Part shown: positions 1 to 8,656 of the stretch, piece after piece
How the letters are laid out: each line of letters opens with the position of its first letter
Position numbering within the stretch: the stretch's first letter is position 1
Assembly: GCF_001414055.1 (NCBI RefSeq)
Contig: NZ_CP013002.1
Span: forward strand, 266,501-330,500
Direction: 5' to 3'
Origin: Caulobacter henricii
Lineage (GTDB): Bacteria > Pseudomonadota > Alphaproteobacteria > Caulobacterales > Caulobacteraceae
Length of the DNA: 64,000 nucleotides
Translations under genes and position numbers: made by a program
Notes under the pieces: model-generated
What the model was told of the DNA's origin: nothing
The model's database searches: none
What the model saw: the letters and a program-made list of their open reading frames with translations, nothing else

Positions 1-649
1 TCTCGCCCGGCTCGAGGAAGCCCGCCAGGGCCGAGAACATGCCGGCCGGCCACATCGCCTGGCGACCCAGCAGGCATTTGTCCTCATGCACCGCCAGCAT
101 GATCGCCACCGGATCGGTGCGCGGGAAATGTTCGGCCTTGCAGGCGGGGCAGACGCGCTTCCAGCCCCCGTCACCGACCTCGGAGGCCTGGCCGCAGGCG
201 CTGCACCAGCGGTGGCGGCGACGCCATTCGAACATCGAGCGGGCCGTGGCCAGGATGCCGGCATCGGCCGGTGGCATCGAGGCGGCGATGCCGCGCAGCT
301 CCTCGAACCGGCCCAGCCCCTGCAGGGGGCCCTCGGCCGGATCGGCCGGGCCGTCCAGATCGACCGCGAACACCGCCAGATCCTTCCAGAGCCCCAGGAA
401 CAGCAGCTTCTCGGTCCCGGCCGCCAGTTCCTGGGCCATGTCGGCGCGCAGATAGGCGATCTGGACGCCCGTCGGCTTGCCGTCCTCGCCCAGGTTGTCC
501 TCGACCAGGGGCTTGCCGTTCCAGATGGCCACGGCCAGGGAGGCGGGGTCGGCCAGCTTTTCGGCCAGCCAGGCGGCATCGCCGCGCCGCTCGCTGGAAC
601 GGTCCAGGGGATTGCCGGCGAAGGTGTTGGTGATGATCGAAAGAGCCAT
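1..649 (-). CDS. nudC: NAD+ diphosphatase NudC, 3' part missing (runs off the left edge)
   Basis: This is a minus-strand reading frame starting at ATG 649 and still open at base 1, so about 216 N-terminal residues are visible. NudC hydrolyses NAD(H) to NMN(H) and AMP and can remove NAD caps from RNA. The N-terminal NADH-pyrophosphatase domain is followed by a four-cysteine zinc ribbon (C149, C152, C167, C170 in my translation). After it comes FPRTDPVAIMLA and the entry to the Nudix box, GFLEPGE, at the window edge. The rest of the Nudix box and the family SQPWPFP motif would lie outside the window. The gene diverges from ffs-dnaX. Family assignment is firm; only completeness is unknown. Confidence 0.88.
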   Translation of the reverse strand, partial: MALSIITNTFAGNPLDRSSERRGDAAWLAEKLADPASLAVAIWNGKPLVEDNLGEDGKPTGVQIAYLRADMAQELAAGTEKLLFLGLWKDLAVFAVDLDGPADPAEGPLQGLGRFEELRGIAASMPPADAGILATARSMFEWRRRHRWCSACGQASEVGDGGWKRVCPACKAEHFPRTDPVAIMLAVHEDKCLLGRQAMWPAGMFSALAGFLEPGE

Positions 650-698
650 GTCCTGTCTCTAGCCCAGCGAGGAAGAGTCGTCACGACGTCGCACGGAC

Positions 699-727
699 TT
701 GCATCGTCGGTCATGAGTCGCGATATA
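699..727 (+). promoter_or_regulatory. Predicted promoter of the SRP RNA gene
   Basis: TTGCAT at 699-704 and GATATA at 722-727 are separated by 17 bases. They would start transcription about 7-14 bases later, right at the predicted 5' end of the SRP RNA near 741. This is a sequence inference only. Confidence 0.55.
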
Positions 728-740
728 GGCCTCGGAGATC

Positions 741-835
741 GGTGACGGGCGGAGCCCTCGCCAATCTGGTCAGGGCCGAGAGGCAGCAGCCACAACGAGC
801 CAAGCTTCGGGTCGTCCGCCGGTCTCCACCTTTTC
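741..835 (+). ncRNA. ffs: Small bacterial signal recognition particle RNA (4.5S RNA)
   Basis: The segment contains the conserved SRP RNA helix-8 core: GGTCAGGGCC, then a purine-rich loop, then GGCAGCAGCC (about 768-792). This core binds the M domain of Ffh. The ends can pair imperfectly (GGTGACGGGCGGA against TCCGCCGGTCTCCACC) to close a single rod, and TTTT at 831-834 follows as a terminator-like tail. The length of about 95 nt fits the small SRP RNA of Gram-negative bacteria. Location immediately upstream of dnaX is common in alphaproteobacteria. No protein frame explains this stretch. Confidence 0.88.
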
Positions 836-913
836 TCCTAAAACTGTCAGCAGTTGCCCGCCGCGCGCGCGCGAGCCTTTTGCTGGGCGCTCCGGCGCTC
901 TACACTGACGGCC

Positions 914-2731
914 ATGGCCGACCACGACGACCTCCAGACTGATTCCGCACCGCCGTGGGACGATGAACCCGCCGAGCGTGACGAGAACACGGCCGACATT
1001 TTCGGCGCGGCCCCGGCTGTGGTCGCCCCGCCGGTGGTCCAGCCCTCGCCGGACCTGGTCCATGACGACGCCGGCGCGGCCTATACCGTCCTGGCCCGCA
1101 AGTATCGGCCGCGCAATTTCGAGGACCTGATCGGCCAGGAGGCCATGGTCCGGACCCTGGCCAATGCCTTTTCCAGCGGCCGTATCGCCCATGCCTTCAT
1201 GCTGACCGGCGTGCGCGGGGTGGGCAAGACCACGACCGCCCGTCTGCTGGCCCGCGCCCTGAACTACGAGACCGACACGGTTCACCAGCCCTCGGTCGAC
1301 CTGACGGTCGACGGCCGTCACTGCAAGTCGATCATCGAAGGCCGGCACATGGACGTGCTGGAGCTGGACGCCGCCAGCCGCACCAAGGTCGACGAGATGC
1401 GCGAGCTGCTGGACGGGGTGCGCTACGCCCCGGTCGAGGCGCGCTACAAGGTCTACATCATCGACGAAGTGCACATGCTGTCGACGGCGGCGTTCAACGC
1501 CCTGCTGAAGACGCTGGAAGAGCCGCCGCCGCACGCCAAGTTCATCTTCGCCACCACCGAGATCCGCAAGGTGCCGGTGACCATCCTGTCGCGGACCCAG
1601 CGCTTCGACCTGCGCCGGGTCGAGCCGGACGTGCTGGTCAAGCACTTCGACCGGATCGCGGCCAAGGAGGGCGCGCGGGTCGATGCCGACGGCCTGGCCC
1701 TGATCGCCCGCGCCGCCGAGGGATCGGTGCGCGACGGTCTGTCCCTGCTCGACCAGGCCATTGTCCAGGCCGAGCGCGGGGCGACGGTCTCGGCCGCCGT
1801 GGTCCGCGACATGCTGGGCCTGGCCGATCGCGGCCAGACCATCGCCCTGTTCGAGTCCGTAATGGGCGGCAAGCCGGCGGAGGCCCTCGAAGGCTTCCGC
1901 GCCCTGTGGGGTTTCGGGGCTGACCCGGCGGTGGTCATGCTCGACCTGCTGGACCACTGCCACGGGGCGGCGGTGGCCAAGGCCCTGGGGCCCGACGCCC
2001 TGACCCTGCCCAAGGAACAGGCCGCCCGCCTGGCTGCCATCGGGGCCCATACCTCGGCCGGCACCCTGTCGCGGCTCTGGCAGATGCTGCTCAAGGCCCA
2101 TGACGAGGTGCGCCGCGCGCCCGACGCCATGGCGGCGGCCGAAATGGCCCTGATCCGGCTGTGCTATGCCGCCGACCTGCCCGGTCCGGAGGAAGCCCTC
2201 AAGGCCCTGCGGGACGGCAATGCACCCGGCGGCCTCGGCGGCGGTGGCGGGTCTGCGGGTGGCGGCGGGTCCGGCGGCGGCGTCAGCGCCCAGATGGTCT
2301 CCATGGCCTCACCGGCCGCCCAGGCCCTGCCGGTCCTGGCCTCGTTCGACGATGTCCTGGCCCTGATCGCCGCCAAGCGCGACATCGGCCTGAGGCTGGA
2401 TGTCGAACAGTTCGTGCGCCCGATCAGCTTCCGGCCCGGTGCCATCACCTATGAGCCCGCGCCCGGCGCGCCCGGCAATCTGGCCGGACGTCTGGTTCGC
2501 GCGCTGAAGGAATGGACCGGCCAGCCCTGGCTGGTGGCGGCCGAGGGCGGCGGCGGGGCCGAGAGCCTGCTGGAGCGCCAGAAGCGCGAAGACCGCGAGG
2601 CCCTGGCCGAAATCAAGGCCGATCCGTTCGTGGCCTCTCTGCTGGCGGCCTTTCCCGGCGCCGAACTGGAGGTTCGCAAGATCCCCGGCCCCAGCCTGGC
2701 ACCGAGCGAGCCGGACGAACTCGAGGACTAA
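914..2731 (+). CDS. dnaX: DNA polymerase III subunit gamma/tau
   Basis: This is the clamp-loader ATPase of the replicative polymerase (605 aa). Walker A is GVRGVGKT at 99-106, Walker B DEVH at about 184-187, sensor-1 ATTE at 213-216, and the trans-acting arginine segment LSRTQRFDLRR near 225. The cysteine quartet of the usual DnaX zinc module is absent, with a single cysteine (C137) in that loop; this state is, as far as I recall, shared by alphaproteobacterial DnaX. A glycine-rich linker (about 438-457) precedes the C-terminal tau region that contacts the polymerase and helicase. I prefer ATG 914 to the in-frame ATG 854, because the extra 20 residues are unlike the family. It is followed by ybaB and recR, the classical arrangement. 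Confidence 0.95.
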   Translation: MADHDDLQTDSAPPWDDEPAERDENTADIFGAAPAVVAPPVVQPSPDLVHDDAGAAYTVLARKYRPRNFEDLIGQEAMVRTLANAFSSGRIAHAFMLTGVRGVGKTTTARLLARALNYETDTVHQPSVDLTVDGRHCKSIIEGRHMDVLELDAASRTKVDEMRELLDGVRYAPVEARYKVYIIDEVHMLSTAAFNALLKTLEEPPPHAKFIFATTEIRKVPVTILSRTQRFDLRRVEPDVLVKHFDRIAAKEGARVDADGLALIARAAEGSVRDGLSLLDQAIVQAERGATVSAAVVRDMLGLADRGQTIALFESVMGGKPAEALEGFRALWGFGADPAVVMLDLLDHCHGAAVAKALGPDALTLPKEQAARLAAIGAHTSAGTLSRLWQMLLKAHDEVRRAPDAMAAAEMALIRLCYAADLPGPEEALKALRDGNAPGGLGGGGGSAGGGGSGGGVSAQMVSMASPAAQALPVLASFDDVLALIAAKRDIGLRLDVEQFVRPISFRPGAITYEPAPGAPGNLAGRLVRALKEWTGQPWLVAAEGGGGAESLLERQKREDREALAEIKADPFVASLLAAFPGAELEVRKIPGPSLAPSEPDELED

Positions 2732-2755
2732 GAGTCACTGCAAGCGGCACCGGTT

Positions 2756-2790
2756 TCCCGGTACGGCGTCGCTTCGCTCCTGGACCGGGA
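2756..2790. repeat. Short intergenic inverted repeat between dnaX and ybaB
   Basis: TCCCGGT (2756-2762) pairs with ACCGGGA (2784-2790) around a GC-rich loop containing GTCGCTTCGC. It has no T-run, so it is more likely a small dispersed palindrome than a terminator. It lies within the 76-base gap of what is probably one operon. Confidence 0.5.
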
Positions 2791-2807
2791 ATGACGGATT
2801 TGACGGC

Positions 2808-3137
2808 ATGAAAGACCTCGGCGGCCTGATGAAGCAGGCTCAGGAGATGCAGCAGAAACTGGCCGATGCCCAGGCGCGGCTGGCCGAGACCCTGGTCGAG
2901 GGTACCTCGGGCGGCGGCATGGTCACCGTCACCCTCAAGGGCACGGGCGAACTGGCCCGGGTGGTGCTTGACGAGAGCCTTGTCGAGCCGGGCGAGGGCG
3001 AGGTCATTGCCGACCTGATCGTCGCCGCCCATGCCGATGCCAAGAAGAAGCTCGACGCCAAACAGGCCCAGATGATGCAGGAGGCCGCCGGACCCATGGC
3101 CGGCATGATGGGCGGTCTGCCGGGCATGAAGTTCTAG
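2808..3137 (+). CDS. ybaB: YbaB/EbfC family nucleoid-associated protein
   Basis: A 109-aa protein. It has the typical MKDLGGLMKQAQEMQQKL start, a long N-terminal amphipathic helix, and the central GGGMVTVTLKG strand found in YbaB/EbfC. These dimeric proteins bind DNA with little sequence specificity. The C-terminus is the usual Met/Gly-rich stretch (AGMMGGLPGMKF). The position between dnaX and recR is conserved across most bacteria and supports the call. ATG 2808 is the only sensible start. Confidence 0.93.
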   Translation: MKDLGGLMKQAQEMQQKLADAQARLAETLVEGTSGGGMVTVTLKGTGELARVVLDESLVEPGEGEVIADLIVAAHADAKKKLDAKQAQMMQEAAGPMAGMMGGLPGMKF

Positions 3138-3153
3138 GCCAGGGAGCCGCCAT

Positions 3154-3234
3154 CCTCGTCCTTCGACAAGCTCGGGATGAGGATGTCTACTGAGTCAAGA
3201 ATCGCCCTCATCCTGAGCTCGTCGAAGGACGAGG
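3154..3234. repeat. Long imperfect inverted repeat (CTTCGACAAGCTC-type intergenic element)
   Basis: A 29-base arm, 3154-3182, beginning CCTCGTCCTTCGACAAGCTC, is nearly the reverse complement of 3206-3234, which ends GTCGAAGGACGAGG. The arms flank a 23-base loop. As RNA it would form a strong cruciform or hairpin. Palindromes containing TCCTTCGACAAGCTC are a familiar dispersed intergenic element in many alphaproteobacterial genomes. Here it separates ybaB from recR. Confidence 0.75.
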
Positions 3235-3262
3235 GCGACACCTCACCTTAGCAAGAGACCTG

Positions 3263-3868
3263 ATGGCCGCCTCCGCCGGACCCGAGATCGAGCGCCTGAT
3301 CGCCCTGCTGTCCAAGCTGCCGGGGCTGGGGCCGCGGTCTGGCCGGCGGGCGGCCCTGGCCCTGCTCAAGAAGCGCGACACCCTGCTGGCTCCGCTGACG
3401 GCGGCCATGGTCGATGCCCAGGCCAAGGTGCGGACCTGCACTGTGTGTGGCTCGCTGGATACCACCGAGCCCTGCGCGGTCTGCAGCGACGAGACCCGCG
3501 ACGGACGGCTGATCTGCGTTGTCGAGGAGGTTGGCTCGCTGTGGGCCATGGAGCGCGGCGGCCAGTTCAAGGGCCGCTATCATGTGCTGGGTGGTCTGCT
3601 TTCGGCCCTGGACGGGATTGGACCCGAGGCGCTGCGGATCGCCGAGTTGCTGGCGCGGGTGACCAGAGGCGAGGTGGCGGAGGTCATCCTGGCCCTGCCG
3701 GCCACGGTCGACGGCCAGACCACGGCCCACTATCTGGCGGACCGGCTGGCGGTGGCCTCGAATGTCTCGGTGACGATGCTGGCGCGCGGCGTTCCGGTCG
3801 GGGGCGACCTGGACTGGCTGGATGACGGCACGATCGCCCAGGCGTTGAGGGCCCGTCGACCGGCCTGA
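3263..3868 (+). CDS. recR: Recombination mediator protein RecR
   Basis: A 201-aa protein. An N-terminal helix-hairpin-helix ([17 protein letters not shown]) is followed by a C4 zinc finger at C59, C62, C71 and C74. Next is a Toprim domain ([18 protein letters not shown]), then the C-terminal [18 protein letters not shown] motif typical of RecR. With RecO and RecF it loads RecA on SSB-coated single-stranded DNA. Length and gene order (dnaX-ybaB-recR) match the family exactly. Confidence 0.96.
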   Translation: MAASAGPEIERLIALLSKLPGLGPRSGRRAALALLKKRDTLLAPLTAAMVDAQAKVRTCTVCGSLDTTEPCAVCSDETRDGRLICVVEEVGSLWAMERGGQFKGRYHVLGGLLSALDGIGPEALRIAELLARVTRGEVAEVILALPATVDGQTTAHYLADRLAVASNVSVTMLARGVPVGGDLDWLDDGTIAQALRARRPA

Positions 3869-3871
3869 GGT

Positions 3872-4021
3872 CTAGAAGAGGGCGCGGAAGGCGAAGGCCA
3901 GGCCGACCCAGAAGGCCAGGCTGACGCCGATCAGGGCGATGCGGCCCCAGGCCAGGCGCGGAGCGGCGACGCGGGGAGCGGCGGAGACGGACGGCGAATG
4001 CTCGACGCTGATATAGGCCAT
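3872..4021 (-). CDS. Small single-span membrane protein, function unknown
   Basis: A 49-aa frame beginning MAYISVEHSPSV with a Pro/Ala-rich N-terminus and one C-terminal membrane helix (IALIGVSLAFWVGLAFAFRAL). I chose ATG 4021 because GGAGG sits 5 bases upstream. The longer frame from 4075 (67 aa) would also include MEEA. It converges on recR with a 3-base gap. The hydrophobic pattern and clear ribosome site support a real gene, but I recognise no family. Confidence 0.5.
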   Translation of the reverse strand: MAYISVEHSPSVSAAPRVAAPRLAWGRIALIGVSLAFWVGLAFAFRALF

Positions 4022-4361
4022 GGCTTCCTCCATGCCCCCGTTCCGGAGGCTTGATGCTTGGGCATCCGACCTCACGCAACGCCCTGATCCTTTAACAAGT
4101 CCCTACCGCGCGCACGGCGGGCGGTGCGTCAAACCGTCCCATCCTTGCGGGTTTAGCCGGCGTTCGGCCCCTGACTCACGAGTCGCCCAAATGGAGAAAT
4201 CCTGTGTGTGGTAAACACGCGTCGAGCGAACCAGGCTCCCCGGCGGCAAGCCGTTGCTTGTTAAACGCATTGTCGCGTGATCTTCTCCCGCCAACTGGGG
4301 GAGGCGGGGGCAAAACGACCATGGCGGCTGCTCCGACCCCTTATCACGTCAAGGTTAGTGC
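4022..4361. other. Intergenic region upstream of the peptide transporter
   Basis: About 340 bases lie between the divergent small membrane protein and the POT transporter. I see a perfect palindrome GACTCACGAGTC and a small GTGT/ACAC hairpin around 4202-4217, but no RNA family or gene. The region presumably holds promoters for both flanking genes. Confidence 0.4.
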
Positions 4362-6245
4362 ATGAATATCGTCATCGCCCTGGGCATACTGGTCACGCTC
4401 GTGACCGGCATTCCCGTGCTTATCCAGCTTCTCCGAGAGCATCCCAAAGGACTGCTTATCCTGTTCTTTGCCGAAATGTGGGAGCGTTTCTCCTACTATG
4501 GCATGCGCGCCATCCTGATCTTCTATCTGACGCAGCACTTCCTGTTCGATCCCAAGGCCGCTTCGGCCCATTATGGTTCCTACACTTCGCTGGTCTATCT
4601 GCTGCCCCTGATCGGCGGCTTCCTGGCCGACAAGTATCTGGGCACCCGCAAGGCAGTGGCGTTCGGCGCGATTCTTCTGGTCGCCGGCCACCTGACCATG
4701 GCGATCGAGGGCAAGCCCGCCGTCCAGACCCTGACCTATCAGGGCGCGACCTATGACTTCCAGGCCGAGGGCCGGGGTCAGGAACTGGTCGCCAAGCTGG
4801 TGGTCGACGGCAAGCCCTATGACGTGGCCGCCACCAAGGCCGGTGATTTCGAGGTCAAGGGCCTGCCCGCCAACGCCCCCCTGCCCAGCGTCCTGCCCAA
4901 GGCGGACTACAAGCTGGACGTCAAGGATCGCGATCCGACCTATCTGAACATCTTCTGGCTGGCCCTGTCGCTGATCATTGTCGGCGTCGGTTTCCTCAAG
5001 CCCAATATCTCGACCATCGTCGGACAGCTCTATCCCCAGGGCGATCCGCGCCGCGATCCGGGCTTCACCCTCTACTATTACGGCATCAATCTCGGCTCGT
5101 TCTGGGCCTCGATCCTGTGCGGCCTGCTGGGCGTCACGGTCGGCTGGTGGGCGGGCTTCGGCCTGGCCGGTATCGGCATGCTGGCCGGCTTCATCGTCTT
5201 CGTTCTCGGCAAGCCCCTGCTAATGGGCAAGGGCGAGCCGCCGGAACCCAAGGTCCTGAAGACCAAGGTGGTGGGCCCGATCGATCGCGAGATGCTGATC
5301 TATATCCTGTCGCTGATCGGCGTGGCCGGCGTTTTCTATCTGGTGCAGCGCAACCCCGTGGTCGGTGCGGCCCTGATCGCCGGCATCGTCGCCTCGCTGG
5401 GCTATATCGTCTGGTTCATGTTCGCCAAGTGCGGCAAGGAAGAGCGCGAGCGCCTGGCCCTGGCCGTATTCCTGATCTTCGGCGCCGTGGTGTTCTGGAC
5501 CCTGTTTGAACAGGCCGGGTCGTCGCTCAGCCTGTTTGCGGCCACCAATGTCCAGCTCGACCTGGTCAAGGCACCGGTCCAGTGGTTCGGCGGCGCGGTC
5601 ACCCTGGCCACGCCTGACCAGCTGGTTGCGGCCGGGATCGACAAGGCCTCGACCTTCTGGGTCAATACCAGCTTCAACGCTCCGCAGACCCAGGCTCTGA
5701 ACGCCGGCTGGATCCTGATCTTCGCTCCGGTCTTTGCCTTCCTCTGGACCTGGCTGGGCAAGCGCGGCCGGGATCTGAACCCCGTCGTCAAGTTCGGCCT
5801 GGCCCTGTTGCAGGTCGGGGCCGGCTTCCTGCTGCTGCAGGTCGGGGCCACCTTCGCCGACGGCGCCTTCCGCATGCCCCTGGTGTTCCTGGTGGTCATG
5901 TACATGCTGCACACCACCGGTGAGCTCTGCATGTCGCCGGTCGGTCTGTCGCAGATGACCAAGCTGTCGCCGCCGACCGTCGTGTCCTTCATGATGGCCG
6001 TCTGGTTCCTGGCCGTGGCCATCGCCCAGTATGTCGGCGGCATCATCGCCGGCCTGACCACCACCGAGACGGTGGGTGGCCAGGTTCTGGACCCCGCTGC
6101 GGCCCTGGCCACCTCGCTGCAGGTGTTCAATGTCATCGGCCTGGTCTCGATCGGCATCGGGATCCTGTTCCTGATCCTGTCGCCCTGGCTCAAGAAGTGG
6201 TCGCACGGCTCGGACGACACCGACGCCCCGACGACGGCCCACTAG
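4362..6245 (+). CDS. POT/PTR2-family proton-dependent oligopeptide transporter
   Basis: A 627-aa polytopic inner-membrane protein of the major facilitator superfamily that imports di- and tripeptides with protons. The family ExxERFxYYG signature is EMWERFSYYG at about 38-47, in helix 1. The second conserved region is GVGFLKPNISTIVGQLY, and MSPVGLSQMTKLSPP near 526 is the usual late motif. It is longer than standard POTs (about 480-500 aa). The extra length includes a soluble insertion of about 75 residues (roughly 107-185) and another near 390-430, as in extended POT proteins of Caulobacter and Xanthomonas types. No partner gene is adjacent; a terminator follows directly. Confidence 0.9.
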   Translation: MNIVIALGILVTLVTGIPVLIQLLREHPKGLLILFFAEMWERFSYYGMRAILIFYLTQHFLFDPKAASAHYGSYTSLVYLLPLIGGFLADKYLGTRKAVAFGAILLVAGHLTMAIEGKPAVQTLTYQGATYDFQAEGRGQELVAKLVVDGKPYDVAATKAGDFEVKGLPANAPLPSVLPKADYKLDVKDRDPTYLNIFWLALSLIIVGVGFLKPNISTIVGQLYPQGDPRRDPGFTLYYYGINLGSFWASILCGLLGVTVGWWAGFGLAGIGMLAGFIVFVLGKPLLMGKGEPPEPKVLKTKVVGPIDREMLIYILSLIGVAGVFYLVQRNPVVGAALIAGIVASLGYIVWFMFAKCGKEERERLALAVFLIFGAVVFWTLFEQAGSSLSLFAATNVQLDLVKAPVQWFGGAVTLATPDQLVAAGIDKASTFWVNTSFNAPQTQALNAGWILIFAPVFAFLWTWLGKRGRDLNPVVKFGLALLQVGAGFLLLQVGATFADGAFRMPLVFLVVMYMLHTTGELCMSPVGLSQMTKLSPPTVVSFMMAVWFLAVAIAQYVGGIIAGLTTTETVGGQVLDPAAALATSLQVFNVIGLVSIGIGILFLILSPWLKKWSHGSDDTDAPTTAH

Positions 6246-6267
6246 TCGTCAGGCACCAGAAACGACA

Positions 6268-6297
6268 AAGGCCCCGGAGCGATCCGGGGCCTTTTTT
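6268..6297 (+). terminator. Rho-independent terminator after the POT gene
   Basis: GGCCCCGGA and TCCGGGGCC form a 9-bp stem with a 4-base loop, followed by TTTTTT. The preceding AAA makes it weakly usable from the opposite strand for tldD as well. Confidence 0.9.
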
Positions 6298-6350
6298 GGT
6301 TGGGGGCTCGAGGGGGGCGGACCCACCCATAGGCCTGTCTTCCCGAGGGC

Positions 6351-7796
6351 CTAAACTGCGGTACCGCCGACGGTCAGGCCGGTGATCTTCAGGGAGGGTT
6401 GGCCGACGCCGACCGGCACGCCCTGGCCGGACTTGCCGCAGACACCGATGCCGGGATCGAAGTCGAAGTCGTGGCCGATCATGGTCACCCGGGTCAGGGC
6501 GCTGGGGCCGTCGCCGATCAGGGTGGCCCCCTTGACCGGAGCAGTGATCTTGCCGTCCTCGACCAGATAGGCCTCGGTGCACTGGAAGACGAACTTGCCG
6601 TTGGTGATGTCGACCTGGCCGCCGCCGAAATTGGCGCAGTAGAGGCCGCGCTTCATCGAGGCGATCATCTCGGCCGGATCGTCGTTGCCGGCCAGCATGC
6701 CGGTATTGGTCATGCGTGGCATCGGCATGTGGGCATAGGACTGGCGGCGGCCGTTGCCGGTGGCCTCCATGCCCATCAATCGGGCGCTCATCCGGTCGTG
6801 CATATAACCCACCAGGATACCGTCCTCGATCAGGATGGTGCGTTCGGTCGGGGTGCCTTCGTCGTCGATGGTCAGGGAGCCGCGTCGGCCGGGCAGAGAG
6901 CCGTCGTCAAAGACGGTGACGCCCTTGGCCGCGACGCGTTCGCCGATGCGGCCGGAGAAGGCCGAAATGCCCTTGCGGTTGAAATCGCCTTCCAGGCCAT
7001 GGCCGACGGCTTCGTGCAGCAGCACACCGTTCCAGCCCGACCCCAGGACCACGTCCATCTCGCCGGCCGGGCAGGGGACAGCGTCGAGATTGACCAGGGC
7101 CATCCGCAGGGCCTCGTCGACCTGGCCCTGCCACTTGTCGGGGCTGATCCAGGCGGCGAAACCGGCGCGGCCACCGGCCCCGGCCGACCCGCTCTCGCGC
7201 TTGCCGTCCTTCTCGACCGTGACCTGGACATTGACCCGGACCAGGGGGCGGACGTCGCGGACCAGCTTGCCGTCGGCGCGGAGGATCTCGACCACCCGCC
7301 GTTCGCCGGCCAGTGAGGCCATGACCTGGACGACGCGCGGATCGCGGGCCCGGGCGAAGGCATCGATTTCCTGTAGCAGGGCAACCTTGTCGGAAAAGGC
7401 GGGCGAGGCGAGGGGGTCGTCCTCGCCATACAGCCGTTCATTGGTCGAGCGGGGGCCCTCGGCGCTGACGCCGGCATAGCCGCGCTTGGCCAGGCTGGCC
7501 GAGGCGGCGGCCCGGCCGAGGGCGGCCTCGGAGATCTCGGCGGCATGGGCGTAGCCGGCGGTCTCGCCGGCCACGACGCGCAGGCCGAAGCCCTCGCCCG
7601 AATCATAGGAGGCACTTTTCAGGCGACCGTCATCAAAAACGAAGGCCTCACTCTCGGAGCGTTCGAGGAACATCTCGCCGTCATCGGCCCCGGCCAGGGC
7701 CTCGCCCAGGATCCTGCGGGCCTGGTCGGGATCGACGCCGGCGGCGTCGAGCAGGGAAGGGGCGTTGAGAAGCGAGGCGGGGATCGGAGCGTTCAT
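6351..7796 (-). CDS. tldD: Metalloprotease TldD
   Basis: A 481-aa protein of the TldD/PmbA (U62) family. The zinc-binding HExxxH helix is LLHEAVGHGLEGD at about 258. The C-terminus has the usual GKSGQGVPVGVGQPSLKITGLTVGG segment read across the end. With TldE/PmbA it forms a heterodimeric protease acting on unfolded peptides, for example antibiotic precursors and the CcdA antitoxin in E. coli. Its partner is not in the window. I chose ATG 7796 (MNAPIPASLL); the upstream extension to 7988 is Arg/Ser/Pro noise. It converges on the POT gene across a terminator. Confidence 0.94.
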   Translation of the reverse strand: MNAPIPASLLNAPSLLDAAGVDPDQARRILGEALAGADDGEMFLERSESEAFVFDDGRLKSASYDSGEGFGLRVVAGETAGYAHAAEISEAALGRAAASASLAKRGYAGVSAEGPRSTNERLYGEDDPLASPAFSDKVALLQEIDAFARARDPRVVQVMASLAGERRVVEILRADGKLVRDVRPLVRVNVQVTVEKDGKRESGSAGAGGRAGFAAWISPDKWQGQVDEALRMALVNLDAVPCPAGEMDVVLGSGWNGVLLHEAVGHGLEGDFNRKGISAFSGRIGERVAAKGVTVFDDGSLPGRRGSLTIDDEGTPTERTILIEDGILVGYMHDRMSARLMGMEATGNGRRQSYAHMPMPRMTNTGMLAGNDDPAEMIASMKRGLYCANFGGGQVDITNGKFVFQCTEAYLVEDGKITAPVKGATLIGDGPSALTRVTMIGHDFDFDPGIGVCGKSGQGVPVGVGQPSLKITGLTVGGTAV

Positions 7797-7854
7797 GCCC
7801 CTATAGCTAGGCGTTTGCAGCGCTTTCGTCACCCCGCCCCTTTGGTCTTGGCCG

Positions 7855-8646
7855 TTACTCGTAGTCGTGCTGCACGGTGCCCGAGCCGCTGGTATTGGCC
7901 GTGAGGCTGGCCGGCTGGGCCTGCAGGCTGACATCGCCGCTGCCCGACAGGGCGATGGTGACGACGTTTTTCGCCGTGACCACGGCATTGCCGCTGCCCG
8001 AGATCATCAGGTCGGCATTCTTGGCGGCCAGGTCGTCCAGTTGGGCTTCGCCCGATCCGGCCGAGGTCAGGGACAGGACCGCGACCTTGCCCTCGGCGGA
8101 GACATCGCCGCTGCCATTGATCGCCAGGCTTAAGGTCGGCTGGTCAAAGGCCTGGATCTCGAGATCGCCGGACCCGTCCAGCTTGATCTGGCTGATGTTT
8201 GGCGCGGTGACGACGATCCTGGTCTGGTCGGCATAGCTGTGAACGCGGATGCCGTTGCGGTCGATGGTCAGGCTGTCGGCGTTCAGGTTGCCGTCACCGT
8301 CCGCCAGACTGATCCGGCCGGCATCGACCCGCAGGCGGTCGACGACGGCGGCAGGACCGCTGACCTCGATCCGGGCGACGGGGCCCTGGACATAGGTGAC
8401 GTCGATCGGCAGGTCGAGGGTCAGGGTGTCACCGGTCCAGGCCAGCTGTCGCGAGACGAGCGGTGAGGCTTGCTTGCCGACCGAGCCCAGATGACGGCTA
8501 TGGATCTGCCCTCTGTCTTGACTGTCGAACGGAATGGTCCAGCCGTCCTTCAGGATGACGGGTCCGGCCAGGGCGGCGACGCCGGCGGCGCTGCCGAGCA
8601 TCAGCACAAAGCTGGCCCCGCCGATGATGAGCGCATTACGGATCAT
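7855..8646 (-). CDS. Secreted DUF2807 (head GIN) domain protein
   Basis: A 263-aa protein with an N-terminal signal or membrane anchor (MIRNALIIGGASFVLMLGS...). It is followed by a repetitive beta-solenoid of short GSG-type turns (LDGSGDLE, INGSGDVS, SAGSGEAQ, ISGSGNAV, LSGSGDVS, TSGSGTVQ). That spacing is diagnostic of DUF2807, the putative auto-transporter adhesin head domain. It is probably periplasmic or anchored on the outer face of the inner membrane. It is the last gene of a PadR-DUF1700-DUF2807 operon, 10 bases after the DUF1700 stop. Exact role is unknown; the operon context suggests envelope homeostasis. Confidence 0.8.
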   Translation of the reverse strand: MIRNALIIGGASFVLMLGSAAGVAALAGPVILKDGWTIPFDSQDRGQIHSRHLGSVGKQASPLVSRQLAWTGDTLTLDLPIDVTYVQGPVARIEVSGPAAVVDRLRVDAGRISLADGDGNLNADSLTIDRNGIRVHSYADQTRIVVTAPNISQIKLDGSGDLEIQAFDQPTLSLAINGSGDVSAEGKVAVLSLTSAGSGEAQLDDLAAKNADLMISGSGNAVVTAKNVVTIALSGSGDVSLQAQPASLTANTSGSGTVQHDYE

Positions 8647-8656
8647 GACGGGCCCC

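Noticed and set aside
770..2101. Long minus-strand open frame (443 aa) opposite dnaX.
   Set aside because: Shadow frame of a high-GC gene; dnaX has all family motifs. Similar long antisense frames opposite ctaD, smc and the POT gene were rejected for the same reason.
3684..4079. 131-aa minus-strand frame overlapping recR.
   Set aside because: Arg/Pro-rich shadow; the smaller 49-aa frame with GGAGG before ATG is the better candidate.
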